From a virus, in the IMG/VR virus record IMGVR_UViG_3300025684_000001, positions 1 to 37,760 of that record: DNA of 37,760 nucleotides. One strand, 5' to 3'. Positions 13,496 to 22,499 of the stretch are shown here, piece after piece. The notes beneath the pieces are model-generated. The model saw only the letters and a list, made by a program, of their open reading frames with translations, had not been told where the DNA came from and ran no database searches. Both the position numbers and the translations under genes were made by a program. Position 1 is the stretch's first letter; each line of letters opens with the position of its first letter.

Positions 13496-14055
13496 TGCCA
13501 GATTATGATTTCAAATCCTTGCTCGACGCGATCCAGCGCCAAGAAAGCAGCCGCAACCGCGACGACCCAAACGAGACCACAAAGCCGCTCCCACTGGTTA
13601 ACCCGGAGAGCGGCGCACGCGGCCAGATGCAGGTCGTGCCGGGTGCTGCGATGGATCCGGGTTACGCGGCACAGGGCGCGAAGGACGTGTTTGATATCGC
13701 TGAAGAAATGTTCGGCAAGAAATTTAGTCGCGATGAGCAGACCGCGAAGGACTTGCTCGACATCCCGGAGGTCAACCGCGCCTATGCTGACGCATACATG
13801 CGCGCCATGATCGAGCGCTTTAATGGCGACATCGACAAGGCGGTGGGCGCGTACAATGCCGGCCCCGGCCGCATGCTCGACGCCGACGGCAAATATTACA
13901 ACTTGCCAGCCGAGACGCAGCAATACATCGACAACGTGCGCCAGTATTACAACCAGTCGACCGGCGACAACTACGGCATCACAGTGTCACCGACGCCGCG
14001 CATGCGCCCCGGCAGCGTAAGGCCGCAGGCGCGCCCAACAGGATTACTTGGCTGA
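13495..14055 (+). CDS. Lytic transglycosylase (SLT-like), virion-associated
   Basis: The 186-residue protein shows the SLT fold markers: catalytic Glu17 in IQRQESSRN, GARGQMQVVPGAA, and AVGAYNAGPGRML. Residues after about 150 are a Pro/Arg tail. It would open peptidoglycan locally during DNA entry and not at lysis, because it lies in the virion cluster and not beside the holin. P22-like phages place such activity among tail or ejection proteins. Start and stop overlap both neighbours by a single base, so translation is coupled. Confidence 0.85.
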   Translation: MPDYDFKSLLDAIQRQESSRNRDDPNETTKPLPLVNPESGARGQMQVVPGAAMDPGYAAQGAKDVFDIAEEMFGKKFSRDEQTAKDLLDIPEVNRAYADAYMRAMIERFNGDIDKAVGAYNAGPGRMLDADGKYYNLPAETQQYIDNVRQYYNQSTGDNYGITVSPTPRMRPGSVRPQARPTGLLG

Positions 14056-15740
14056 TGGATCTACGATACTACGTCCCACCAAATTTGCGCGGCGCCTATG
14101 ACGTGGCCAGCAATGTCGGAACCGGAGCTTACAACTTACTGAGTTCGTTTCAGCGAGACCCCTTCGGCACTAATAAGGCCATCGGTCAGGGCATGATCGA
14201 GGGTGTAGTTGACACAGTCTCGGACCCAGTCGGGACAGCCAGAGAGTTTGGCGGGACGTTAAAGCGAGGTCTGACATATACCGCCGCAGACAAGTTGATG
14301 GATATGTTTGGCGTTGAGCCCAAAGACGCGTCGCCCGATCAGCTTATAGCATCAAACGAGGCTCTCGCGTCCGACAGAGCCGCCGCATTGGGCACATTGG
14401 CTTCTGTAGTGCCAGGGGTTGGACCAGCTACTCGAGTTGCCAGCCGATTAGAGGTTGACCCCAATTCTATGGGCTCCCTGCTCGGTAATGTGCGTTTAAG
14501 GCCGAAGGCATCTGCGCCATTCGACGCTGGTCGGGGCACCGCCGGCAATAGCGGCCCGAGCCTTCTGGACGCGCTCGAGGCTCGCGCCGCTCAGATGGAA
14601 TTTAAGCCGCCCGACCGTATTCAGCCTGCTCCGGGCGGAGCGGGAATATTTGACAGAGATTATCAAACGCCTGCTCCCAGCGGCGCTTTTGAGGACTTAT
14701 CGTTAAAATACCCGCGGAACCCAGACGCCAAAGCGCCACTTCCAAAAGGCGACAGGTCTCGCATTCTCGTGGACCGCAGGGAGGCTATATCAAGCGCCTT
14801 GGCGGATCGCATTCGGGCGACAGGTCAGCTCGACGCTGACACGCGCTACTTCTACCACACTGACGGGCCGGTCTACCGCGCCGCCAGAAACGCTGGCCTG
14901 ACTGATGTCGAGGCGCAGGCTTATTTGCGTGATCTTAGTAACAATGTGGCAGCTACAAGCCCGCGCACAAAAGTTGAAGAGAATTTACGCAACGCCACAC
15001 TCGTGATGGCTAAAGATCAGCAAGGCATACCATTTCGGGATGTCGTCGGTCCCGGCACTATACGGCCAGACGGCACTAAGGGTATCAGTGAAAAAGGTTA
15101 TCCCATGATGACTGCCAAGGGTGGGATCCACGGCGGCCTATTGGATGACGTGGCGGCCACTGGCGCTATGGATGTGGCGAGAAATCCTAAGCCGTCCAAC
15201 TTCGGCGCGAACCTATCAGGGAACCGCAGCGGTGTCACAATGGACACTCACGCGATCCGAGGCACGTTGATGACGTTGAATGAAATGGAGCCGGGATCGG
15301 TTCCCGAAGGCTTTATCCTGCCAAAATTCCGAGATCAGTACGCCAAAGACCCTAGTGTCCTAACGCCCAATATGATCGACGACACACTCGCGTCTCAGAT
15401 GACAGGTCCAAAAGGCAGCACCACCAAGTTGCAGACTGAATATCCTGTATTTGCGGACATATGGCACGACGCAGCCGCAAAGTTGGGCGTGTCTCCGGCC
15501 GAGGCTCAGTCAATGGGCTGGTTTGGCTTCGGAGATGAGACAAATCTGGGAAGCGCGAGAAAAACGCCGGTGGATATATTTGATGATCGACTGAGCGTTA
15601 CAGCACAGGCGCTTGGCATCACCCCACAGGAGGCTGCGCGTTCAGTGTTTCGCCGGAAAATACCTTTACTCGCGGCTCCTTTTGCTGCCGCTCCGCTTTT
15701 GGCTCTACAGCCCCAGCAAGATCCAAGACAACAATATTAG
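14055..15740 (+). CDS. Virion-cluster protein with DUF7178/HhH-GPD-like segment
   Basis: The 561-residue protein begins with a Gly/Ala-rich amphipathic part (residues 1-130) and ends in a hydrophobic tail (IPLLAAPFAAAPLLALQP). Residues about 265-410 hold NNVAATSPRTKVEENLRNA and, further on, KPSNFGANLSG followed by GVTMDTHAIR. This resembles DUF7178 phage proteins as I remember them. The order Lys379, Asn382, Asn386, Asp397-Thr-His, Arg402 has the same spacing as the Lys120/Asp138 region of endonuclease III. If real, it would be a DNA-glycosylase-like domain in a protein packaged or ejected with DNA. Between the transglycosylase and portal genes, an ejection role fits. The enzyme idea is inference. 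Confidence 0.7.
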   Translation: MDLRYYVPPNLRGAYDVASNVGTGAYNLLSSFQRDPFGTNKAIGQGMIEGVVDTVSDPVGTAREFGGTLKRGLTYTAADKLMDMFGVEPKDASPDQLIASNEALASDRAAALGTLASVVPGVGPATRVASRLEVDPNSMGSLLGNVRLRPKASAPFDAGRGTAGNSGPSLLDALEARAAQMEFKPPDRIQPAPGGAGIFDRDYQTPAPSGAFEDLSLKYPRNPDAKAPLPKGDRSRILVDRREAISSALADRIRATGQLDADTRYFYHTDGPVYRAARNAGLTDVEAQAYLRDLSNNVAATSPRTKVEENLRNATLVMAKDQQGIPFRDVVGPGTIRPDGTKGISEKGYPMMTAKGGIHGGLLDDVAATGAMDVARNPKPSNFGANLSGNRSGVTMDTHAIRGTLMTLNEMEPGSVPEGFILPKFRDQYAKDPSVLTPNMIDDTLASQMTGPKGSTTKLQTEYPVFADIWHDAAAKLGVSPAEAQSMGWFGFGDETNLGSARKTPVDIFDDRLSVTAQALGITPQEAARSVFRRKIPLLAAPFAAAPLLALQPQQDPRQQY

Positions 15741-15749
15741 AGGCTTGAT

Positions 15750-17873
15750 ATGGACTATGACATGAATAAGATGGCCTCAGAGCTTGAGGCAGAGCTTAAC
15801 CCGGACGTGATGGACGAGGTGGAGTTGCAGTCGGTCGTCGCGCGCGAGCTCGAGGACGCAATCGACTATATCGACAACTACATCAGCCCCAAGCGAGCTG
15901 AGGCGACCAAATATTACAACGGCGCCCCATTCGGGAACGAGGAAGAAGGCCGCAGTCAAGTGGTCAGCCGAGACGTGCGGGATACCGTACAGGCCGTCAT
16001 GCCGTCGCTGATGCGCGTGTTCCACGGCTCCGACGAGGCAGTGTCATATATCCCCACCGGCCCAGAGGATGTCGAGGCGGCCCAGCAGGCGACCGACTAC
16101 GCCAATTTCATTATGAACCGCGACAACAACGGCTTCTTGGCGATGCACTCAGCATTTAAAGACGCCCTGATCCGCAAGGTCGGCATCATCAAGTGCTTCT
16201 GGGAAGACAAGACAGAAGTCGAGACCTATAACCTGACCGGCCTTGACGATGCTGCACTTGCAGCACTCGCCGCCGACCCGGACGCGGAAATCACTGTGCA
16301 GTCGTCTGAGACTTTCGGCGAGCCGCAGATCGACCCCAACACCGGCCAGTTTATCATGCCGCCAATGGTCCACAGTGTGACAGTCGAATATGTGCGCCCA
16401 GATGGCCGCGTGCAGATCGAGGCTGTGCCGCCCGAGGAGTTCCTGATCTCTCGCGAGAGTAAGGACGTCGAGACGTCTGACTATGTCGCGCACCGCCGCA
16501 TCATCACGGTGTCCGAGTTGATCTCCATGGGCTACAGCGCCGAAGAGGTCGAGGATCTGGCGTCGGCCCACGACGACATGAACACCAACGTCGAGCGCAA
16601 CACTCGAAACCCAGCCCTGTCAAACGAGATGAACGCGCGCAACGACGAGGCGATGCGCAAGGTGCTTTATGTAGAGAGTTACATACGCGTCGACTATGAC
16701 GGCGACGGGATCGCCGAGTTGCGTAAAATTTGCACCGCGGGCGACGGCAACAAGATCCTGAGCAACACGCCAATCACAATGGCGCCGTTTGCCACATTTA
16801 CCCCGGAGCCAGAGGCGCACGACTTTTTCGGATCATCCTTGGCAGACGCAGTCATGGACATCCAGCTCATCAAGTCAAACGTCATGCGCAACACGCTCGA
16901 CAGCCTGAGCCAGAGTATCAACCCGCGCTTGGCGATTGTTGAGGGCATGGTGAACCTGGAAGACGCAATGTCTACCGAGAATGGCGCAATCATCCGTCAG
17001 CGTGCCGCCGGCCAAATTCAGCCAATGAGCATCCCGTTTGTCGGTCAGGCCGCGTTCCCGGTCTTACAGTACATGGACGACGTCAAGGAGGCCCGTACAG
17101 GCATCTCCAAGGCGTCAATGGGTTTGGATGCGTCTGCACTCCAGAGCAGCACTGCCGGCGCTGTAAACGCCACTGTGGCGGCCGCACAGCAGCACATCGA
17201 GCTGATCGCCCGCGTGTTCGCCGAGACCGGCATGAAGCGCCTGTTCCAGATCATCTTGCAGCTCATCACTACGCACCAAGACCAGCCGCGCATGGTGCGC
17301 CTGCGCAATAAATTCGTGCCTATCGATCCGAGGGCTTGGAGCGCAGACATGGACGTGTCCGTTAATGTGGCGTTGGGCCGTGGAACAGACACTGAGCGCA
17401 TGATGATGCTGCGCCAGATCGGCGAGATGCAGAAGGAGGCCATGGCCACAATGGGTCAAATCAATCCGCTCACCGACATGGCAAAGCTGGGCAACACGCT
17501 CAAGTCGATGACCGAGCTGGCTGGCTTCAAAGACACCTCACAATTCTGGAACGACCCGGCCGACTTCCAGCCGCCGCCACCAGACAACAAGCCCGACATC
17601 AACGAGCAACTGATCCAAGTGCAAATTCAGCAGATCCAAGCGGACATGCAGAAGAAGGCAGCCGAGTTGCAGCTCAAGCGTGAGAACATGATGATGGAGG
17701 ACGACCGCAAGCGCGACGAGCTCGAGGCCGAGCTGTTCGTGAAGGCGGAGGAAATGCAGGCCAAATACGGCACGCAGTTGAACGTCGAAAAGATCCGCTC
17801 CGAGCTGGCGATCAATCGCGAGATAATGCGCGGACAAGTTGACGTCATAAAGGAGGGAGCGCGTGAAGAGTAA
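15750..17873 (+). CDS. Portal protein, P22 type
   Basis: At 707 residues it is close to P22 gp1 (about 725). It has the P22 portal features: an N-terminal YIDNYISPKRAEATKYYNG clip/wing start, VVSRDVRDTVQAVMPSLMRVF, VPPEEFLISRES, and AHDFFGSSLADAVMDIQLIKSNVMRNTLDSL in the stem, and a long Gln/Glu coiled-coil C terminus (residues about 610-700) like the P22 barrel. It forms the dodecameric gate through which DNA enters and leaves. The start has only a weak AGAGG site. The next gene overlaps its end. Confidence 0.92.
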   Translation: MDYDMNKMASELEAELNPDVMDEVELQSVVARELEDAIDYIDNYISPKRAEATKYYNGAPFGNEEEGRSQVVSRDVRDTVQAVMPSLMRVFHGSDEAVSYIPTGPEDVEAAQQATDYANFIMNRDNNGFLAMHSAFKDALIRKVGIIKCFWEDKTEVETYNLTGLDDAALAALAADPDAEITVQSSETFGEPQIDPNTGQFIMPPMVHSVTVEYVRPDGRVQIEAVPPEEFLISRESKDVETSDYVAHRRIITVSELISMGYSAEEVEDLASAHDDMNTNVERNTRNPALSNEMNARNDEAMRKVLYVESYIRVDYDGDGIAELRKICTAGDGNKILSNTPITMAPFATFTPEPEAHDFFGSSLADAVMDIQLIKSNVMRNTLDSLSQSINPRLAIVEGMVNLEDAMSTENGAIIRQRAAGQIQPMSIPFVGQAAFPVLQYMDDVKEARTGISKASMGLDASALQSSTAGAVNATVAAAQQHIELIARVFAETGMKRLFQIILQLITTHQDQPRMVRLRNKFVPIDPRAWSADMDVSVNVALGRGTDTERMMMLRQIGEMQKEAMATMGQINPLTDMAKLGNTLKSMTELAGFKDTSQFWNDPADFQPPPPDNKPDINEQLIQVQIQQIQADMQKKAAELQLKRENMMMEDDRKRDELEAELFVKAEEMQAKYGTQLNVEKIRSELAINREIMRGQVDVIKEGAREE

Positions 17874-18105
17874 GCAACAAATCGTGGATGATGGCCGGCA
17901 GGCCGACCGTCTTCTGCGTGACACAGATCTGGCTCGGTTTCTTGACGAGATCGAGCAAGAGTGCTGGGGCGACTTCAAGTCGACCGCGACCAGCGATAGC
18001 GACGGCCGTGAGGCCGTTTACATGAAATTGCAAGGCGTCGACGCGGTGCGTCGGTCGCTGCGCGCAATGGTGGATAATGCGGCTATTGAGGAAAAGCGAA
18101 AATAG
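17863..18105 (+). CDS. Small protein between portal and scaffold (80 aa)
   Basis: It begins with GTG behind a strong GGAGGG, inside the last codons of the portal gene. The 80-residue product is helical and charged (DDGRQADRLLRDTDLARFLDEIEQECW, then DAVRRSLRAMVDNAAIEEKRK). Genes of this size and position occur in phages with P22-like portals and SU10-like coat proteins. The function is unknown; a portal-assembly or scaffold helper is plausible. Confidence 0.75.
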   Translation: MKSKQQIVDDGRQADRLLRDTDLARFLDEIEQECWGDFKSTATSDSDGREAVYMKLQGVDAVRRSLRAMVDNAAIEEKRK

Positions 18106-18127
18106 GCGTATATTAGGAGAATAAGTC

Positions 18128-19135
18128 ATGGCAGAAAACAACACCCCGCAAGGGATTGGGTTGTCAGAGGCACAAAATGCAATCAGCGCGATGATGGCAC
18201 CCTCTCAAGAGGACAACGCCACTGAGGTTGATGCGCAGGTCGAGGAAGCCGATCAGGTGGACGAGGCCGAAATGTTCGATGATGCGGAGGACGAAAGTCA
18301 CGAGGCGGAGGCGAGCGATCTTGATGACGAAGACGAAACCTATGAGGGCGACGACACTTCTCAAGAGTTCGATATCATGGCGGCAGCAGTCGAAGTGAAT
18401 GGCGAAGAGAAAACGGTCGAAGAGCTCAAAAGTGGCTATCTAAGGCAGCAGGACTACACCCGCAAAACTCAGGCACTGAGCGAAGAGAAAAAAGAATTCT
18501 CGGAGGTACAGGCCGCAGTATTGCAGGAGCGTGCACAATACGCTGAGGCGCTGCCCATGTTGGCGCAGCAAATTCAGCAATCGGTCGAACAGGAGCCGGA
18601 TTGGGACACACTGTATGACACAGACCCCGCTCTGGCCGCGAAGGCGGAACGTCAGTGGCGTAAACAGCTAGAGCAGAAGCAGCAGCAACTGCAAGCAGTT
18701 CACGCCGAGCAACAGCGGATGCAACAACTGGAGCAGCAGAGAGTTGCCCAAATGCAATCGCGGTTCGTGGAGGAGCAAAGGCAGATCCTGCCGGACGTGA
18801 TCCCCGAATGGAGAGATGCGAAAGTGGCGGCACAAGAGGCCGGCGAAATTCGCGATTTTCTATTGCAGTCAGGTTTTCAGGAAGCTGACATCGACGGGAT
18901 GAATTCCGCAGTGGTCGTTAAAATGGCCAGACTGGCAATGCTACAAGCGCGTGGCGCAAACCGAGCTGATAAGGCAAAGGCCAAGCCTAAACCAGCTAAG
19001 GGGAGCAAGACGATGCGGGCAGGGTCACGCGGTACGCAACCGAGACCGAAAAATGCGGTACGCGAAGCGCAACAGCGTCTAAAACAAACCGGCCGCGTCA
19101 ATGATGCCGCAGCCGCCATCAAAGCCTTATTGTAG
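18128..19135 (+). CDS. Scaffolding protein
   Basis: The 335-residue protein has the hallmarks of a phage scaffold: a very acidic N-terminal third (EEADQVDEAEMFDDAEDE), a KTVEELKSGYLRQQDYTRKTQ turn, a long Gln/Glu/Arg coiled coil (residues about 110-230), and a basic C-terminal helix-turn-helix (QQRLKQTGRVNDAAAAIKALL) of the kind that binds coat protein in P22 gp8. It lies between portal and coat genes, the P22 order. It would guide prohead assembly and be released before packaging. Ribosome site AGGAG is good. Confidence 0.88.
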   Translation: MAENNTPQGIGLSEAQNAISAMMAPSQEDNATEVDAQVEEADQVDEAEMFDDAEDESHEAEASDLDDEDETYEGDDTSQEFDIMAAAVEVNGEEKTVEELKSGYLRQQDYTRKTQALSEEKKEFSEVQAAVLQERAQYAEALPMLAQQIQQSVEQEPDWDTLYDTDPALAAKAERQWRKQLEQKQQQLQAVHAEQQRMQQLEQQRVAQMQSRFVEEQRQILPDVIPEWRDAKVAAQEAGEIRDFLLQSGFQEADIDGMNSAVVVKMARLAMLQARGANRADKAKAKPKPAKGSKTMRAGSRGTQPRPKNAVREAQQRLKQTGRVNDAAAAIKALL

Positions 19136-19147
19136 GAGAAATATACA

Positions 19148-20104
19148 ATGGCAATCGTAGGTAATACATTCACCTCATTCGACGCGAAGGGTATTCGCGA
19201 AGAATTATCCAATATCATCAGTAACATAAGCCCAGAAGACGTTCCATTCCAGTCTAATGTCGGCTCCGAAAATGTGTCCAACACATATTTTGAGTGGCAA
19301 ACAGACGAATTGGCTAGTGCGCAGAACGTACCAGTCATTGATGGGGATGATGTTTCTTCTTTTGATTCAACAGCTTCCACTGCGCGCGTAGGCAACTACA
19401 CACAAATCGCCCGCCGCACAATGATCGTCGCTGACAACCTCGGCAGCCAAGATTTGGCCGGTCGCAACGATGAAATCAGCTACCAGATGGCCAAGCGCGG
19501 CTCTGAGCTGAAGCGCGACGTAGAGCTGATCTTGACTGCAAACGCAGCCAAAGGCGCGGGCAACTCTTCGACTGCTCGTGTGACTGGTGGCCTCGGCGCA
19601 TGGATCGCAACCAACACCAGCAAAGCTGGCGACGGCACAGACCCAACTGCTGTAGACGGTTCCGACGCCCGTAACGACGGCACCCAGCGCGACTTGACCG
19701 AAGCAATGGTCAAAGACGTGATGCAAAAGGCGTTTACAGAAGGTGGTCAGCCATCTGTTCTGATGGTCGGCCCTTACAACAAAACTGTTGTATCTGGCTT
19801 CGCCGGTATCGCCGCACAGCGTTACCAAGCGCCATCCGACGGTCCAACCACAATCATCGGCGCCGCTGACGTTTATCTGTCAGACTTCGGCACCTTGTCT
19901 GTGGTTCCAAACCGCTTCCAGCGTGAGCGTGACGCCTTCTTGCTCGACCCAGAGTACGCATCTGTATGCTACCTGCGTCCGATCCAAGCAGTCGATCTTG
20001 CCAAGACCGGCGACGCCGAGAAAAAAATGCTCCTCTGCGAAATGGGCCTCAAGGTGTCCCAGCAAAAAGCTCACGGCGGCATTTTCGATCTCAACGTATC
20101 ATAA
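19148..20104 (+). CDS. Major capsid protein, SU10 / DUF5309 type
   Basis: The 318-residue protein matches the SU10-like major capsid family (DUF5309). It begins TFTSFDAKGIREELSNIISNISPEDVPFQSNVG, then YFEWQTDELAS, NYTQIARRTMIVADNL, the spine helix region EISYQMAKRGSELKRDVELIL, and ends with RPIQAVDLAKTGDAEKKMLLCEMGL. It should adopt the HK97 fold and form the icosahedral shell. It is followed by a strong hairpin, common after highly expressed coat genes. AT-richer synonymous codons than its neighbours fit high expression. Confidence 0.95.
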   Translation: MAIVGNTFTSFDAKGIREELSNIISNISPEDVPFQSNVGSENVSNTYFEWQTDELASAQNVPVIDGDDVSSFDSTASTARVGNYTQIARRTMIVADNLGSQDLAGRNDEISYQMAKRGSELKRDVELILTANAAKGAGNSSTARVTGGLGAWIATNTSKAGDGTDPTAVDGSDARNDGTQRDLTEAMVKDVMQKAFTEGGQPSVLMVGPYNKTVVSGFAGIAAQRYQAPSDGPTTIIGAADVYLSDFGTLSVVPNRFQRERDAFLLDPEYASVCYLRPIQAVDLAKTGDAEKKMLLCEMGLKVSQQKAHGGIFDLNVS

Positions 20105-20110
20105 AATGGT

Positions 20111-20130
20111 GGGGCGGCTTCGGTCGCCCC
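20111..20130 (+). terminator. UUCG-tetraloop hairpin after the coat gene
   Basis: GGGGCGGC (20111-20118) pairs with GTCGCCCC (20123-20130), eight pairs including one wobble, closed by a C(UUCG)G tetraloop. It begins six bases after the coat stop codon. There is no U-run, so it probably protects the coat mRNA 3' end or reduces read-through and is not a full terminator. Confidence 0.6.
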
Positions 20131-20149
20131 AACTACTCTGGAGTGGGTA

Positions 20150-20452
20150 ATGAAAAGACTTTTTAGCGAAGACAAACTGACCGGGATCAAGAAGTTCTGG
20201 CATATCACCGACAAGGGTGAATATGTCGTCGAAACGGTTCAGCAGATGGACGCTATTCTGGACCAGAATAAGCGGGAATATAACAGCTCCGAGGAGCGGT
20301 GGGGTGAGAAGTTAAACAAGGTGGCAACTCTGCCGCTTTCAGTGTATTATCAATTGAAGCGCGAGGGTATCGCAGACGATCCCAAGCGACTGGCGAAATG
20401 GATGAACGACCCAGACAATCGGGCGTTCAGGACGAGAGGCGGTAGACTGTGA
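20150..20452 (+). CDS. Hypothetical protein after the coat gene (100 aa)
   Basis: The 100-residue protein begins MKRLFSEDKLTGIKKFWHIT and contains a heptad-like helix (ETVQQMDAILDQNKREYN) and a basic C terminus (FRTRGGRL). The family is not recognised. Location between coat and gp4-like adaptor suggests a head-completion or head-tail joining protein. The ribosome site is moderate (TGGAG). The stop overlaps the GTG start of the next gene. Confidence 0.7.
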   Translation: MKRLFSEDKLTGIKKFWHITDKGEYVVETVQQMDAILDQNKREYNSSEERWGEKLNKVATLPLSVYYQLKREGIADDPKRLAKWMNDPDNRAFRTRGGRL

Positions 20453-21054
20453 GCATTACAACTTATGCGGAGCTGAAATCGGCCATCGCTGACTTTCTCA
20501 ATCGGGATGACCTTACTTCGACAATACCGACTTTTATATCTCTTGGGGAGGCGCAAATTGCGCGCGATGTTCGGCACTGGAAGCAGGAGAAGCGCGTCAC
20601 CACGTCTGTAGACGAGCGATATGAAAACCTTCCTAATGACTGGATCGAGTTAAAACTTATAACTCTGTCCACTGGAGCTATGTTGGAGACTGTGGCGCCT
20701 TCGAATATGGCCGACATGAGGGCGAGAAGCGATACGCCGGGCGTCCCAAAATATGTCCGTATGACCGCGGACCAGTTAGAGTTTTATCCGACGCCAAGCG
20801 CGGCGACTGACATTTCGATGCTTTACTACGCACGCACTCCGGCGTTAAGTGACGCCTCGCCTACAAACTGGCTCCTATCTGACGCTCCTGACGTGCTTTT
20901 ATACGCATCCTTAATTCACTCAGCCCCGTATCTTGCGGAAGACGCCAGGGTGCAGATCTGGGGCTCTCTGTACCAGTCAGGCGTTGAAAAGCTAAATATT
21001 GAAAACCAAAGAGGCAGGGTCACTGGCCCCATGAGAATGGGGATACCTAGATAA
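20449..21054 (+). CDS. Head-tail adaptor, gp4-like
   Basis: The 201-residue protein starts with GTG, overlapping the preceding stop (GTGA). TYAELKSAIADFLNRDDLTSTIPTFISLGEAQIARDVRHW is the characteristic N terminus of phage adaptor proteins of the P22 gp4/SU10 type. The later DQLEFYPTPSAATDISMLYYARTPALSD and DVLLYASLIHSAPYLAEDAR segments also fit. It would bind under the portal and close the head before the tail hub attaches. Position after coat genes is as in P22. Confidence 0.85.
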   Translation: MSITTYAELKSAIADFLNRDDLTSTIPTFISLGEAQIARDVRHWKQEKRVTTSVDERYENLPNDWIELKLITLSTGAMLETVAPSNMADMRARSDTPGVPKYVRMTADQLEFYPTPSAATDISMLYYARTPALSDASPTNWLLSDAPDVLLYASLIHSAPYLAEDARVQIWGSLYQSGVEKLNIENQRGRVTGPMRMGIPR

Positions 21055-22187
21055 TGGCTACGACTGCATGGACCCAAACTGCTGGCATGAGCAGCGACAC
21101 GGAGGCTGACAATGTACAGGAGTTTGCGGAGCAGGCTGAGGCGTCTAAAGACGCCGCTGCGGCATCTGCTGCTGCTGCGGCCAGCAGTCAAACTTCTGCA
21201 TCGGGCAGCGCAACAGGCGCAGCCAACTCAGCAGCTTCTGCTTCCTCAAGCGCAACAGCCGCCGCTGCCAGCGCAGCGTCTTCAGCGTCCTCGGCGGTCA
21301 CTGCCAGCAGTGCGCAGACCGCGGCGGAAGCCGCAGAGTTAGACGCTCAAACCGCACAGGCCGCCGCTGAAGCCGCGCAGGCCGCCGCTGAGACTGCGCA
21401 GACCGCGGCTGAAACGGCCGAGACTAACGCCGAAACCGCAGAGACAAATGCTGAGACAGCGCAAGCTGCTGCTGAAGCGGCACAAGCCTCTGCCGAGGCA
21501 GCCAAGGACGCAATTGACGGTTTGTACTTAGGCGCGCAAGCATCTGACCCCACTGTTGACGGCTTAGGCGCTGCCCTTACGGCCGGAGACTGGTACTACA
21601 ACACAACGTCCAATGTCGTCCGAATTTATGACGGCTCTATTTTTGTGAATGGCTCTGTGGACGGGTCGTTGTTTGCCACAGCGGCGCAAGGCACATTAGC
21701 GGATAGCGCAGTCCAACCCAATGACAGCCCGTCGTTTGGCTCTATTACTGTAAGCGGAACGGTGGATGGTCGTGATGTTGCAACTGACGGCACAAAGCTC
21801 GATGGGATTGAGGCTGGTGCTGACGTAACTGACGCAGATAACGTAACGGCTGCTGGCGCACTAATGGACAGCGAGGTCACGAACCTTGCTCAAGTCAAAG
21901 CATTTGATAGCTCAGACTATGCCACAGCTGCGCAGGGAGCATTAGCTGCATCAGCTACACAACCGGGTGACTTGGCCACTGTAGCCACTTCCGGCGCATA
22001 CGGTGATCTGTCTGGAACGCCTACACTTGGCACTGCGGCGGCTACAGCATCAACTGACTATGCCACAGCAGCCCAAGGCGCAAACGCAGATACAGCATAC
22101 GGCTGGGGTGATCATGCTGCCGCCGGATACACAACACCAGCCGCAGCCGAGAGCAATGCTTTGGCTCTTGCGATAGCATTAGGATAG
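21054..22187 (+). CDS. Tail fibre with Ala-rich coiled-coil stalk
   Basis: The 377-residue protein has an N-terminal WTQTAGMSSDTEADN segment, then about 130 residues of Ala/Ser/Glu repeats (AAAEAAQ, AAETAET) that should form a trimeric coiled coil, then beta-rich repeats with SFGSITVSGTVDGRDV, GTKLDGIEAGAD and three copies of a DYATAAQGA-like unit. It is the first gene of the fibre block and probably the proximal fibre attached to the tail. The DNA is correspondingly repetitive. The last segment (GWGDHAAAGYTT) is found at the ends of many phage fibres. Confidence 0.8.
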   Translation: MATTAWTQTAGMSSDTEADNVQEFAEQAEASKDAAAASAAAAASSQTSASGSATGAANSAASASSSATAAAASAASSASSAVTASSAQTAAEAAELDAQTAQAAAEAAQAAAETAQTAAETAETNAETAETNAETAQAAAEAAQASAEAAKDAIDGLYLGAQASDPTVDGLGAALTAGDWYYNTTSNVVRIYDGSIFVNGSVDGSLFATAAQGTLADSAVQPNDSPSFGSITVSGTVDGRDVATDGTKLDGIEAGADVTDADNVTAAGALMDSEVTNLAQVKAFDSSDYATAAQGALAASATQPGDLATVATSGAYGDLSGTPTLGTAAATASTDYATAAQGANADTAYGWGDHAAAGYTTPAAAESNALALAIALG

Positions 22188-22190
22188 ATC

Positions 22191-22499
22191 ATGGCTAATA
22201 CCTTCAAGAATTACACAAGCGCCTCCGTAGGCACGTCCCCTGTCACAACTTACACAGTTCCCTCCGCAACAACGTCAGTTTTAATCGGCTGTACTGTAGC
22301 AAACACAACGGCAAGCTCCATCGTAGTCGATGTGCAAGCGGCTGGTGTTTACCTAATCAAGGATGCTCCCATCCCCTCTGGCTCTGCTTTGTCAGTCCTA
22401 GACGGTAAGGTGATCCTAGAGACCACAGACACGCTTGTTGTCACATCTGACACAGCATCTTCGGCTGACGTTATCGCAAGTGTACTGGAGCAAACATAA
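22191..22499 (+). CDS. Small beta-rich virion protein (102 aa)
   Basis: The 102-residue product is Thr/Ser/Val-rich with alternating hydrophobic pattern (TYTVPSATTSVLIGCTVAN, SIVVDVQAAGVYLI, LVVTSDTASSADVIASVLEQ), typical of a beta-sandwich. Proteins of this pattern accompany fibre genes in marine podoviruses. It may decorate or join fibres. The stop overlaps the next start (TAATGG). Confidence 0.7.
   Translation: MANTFKNYTSASVGTSPVTTYTVPSATTSVLIGCTVANTTASSIVVDVQAAGVYLIKDAPIPSGSALSVLDGKVILETTDTLVVTSDTASSADVIASVLEQT

Noticed and set aside
21100-21520. Tandem DNA repeat array in the first fibre gene
   Set aside because: The repetition is explained by Ala/Glu codons of the coiled-coil stalk; there is no exact repeated unit.
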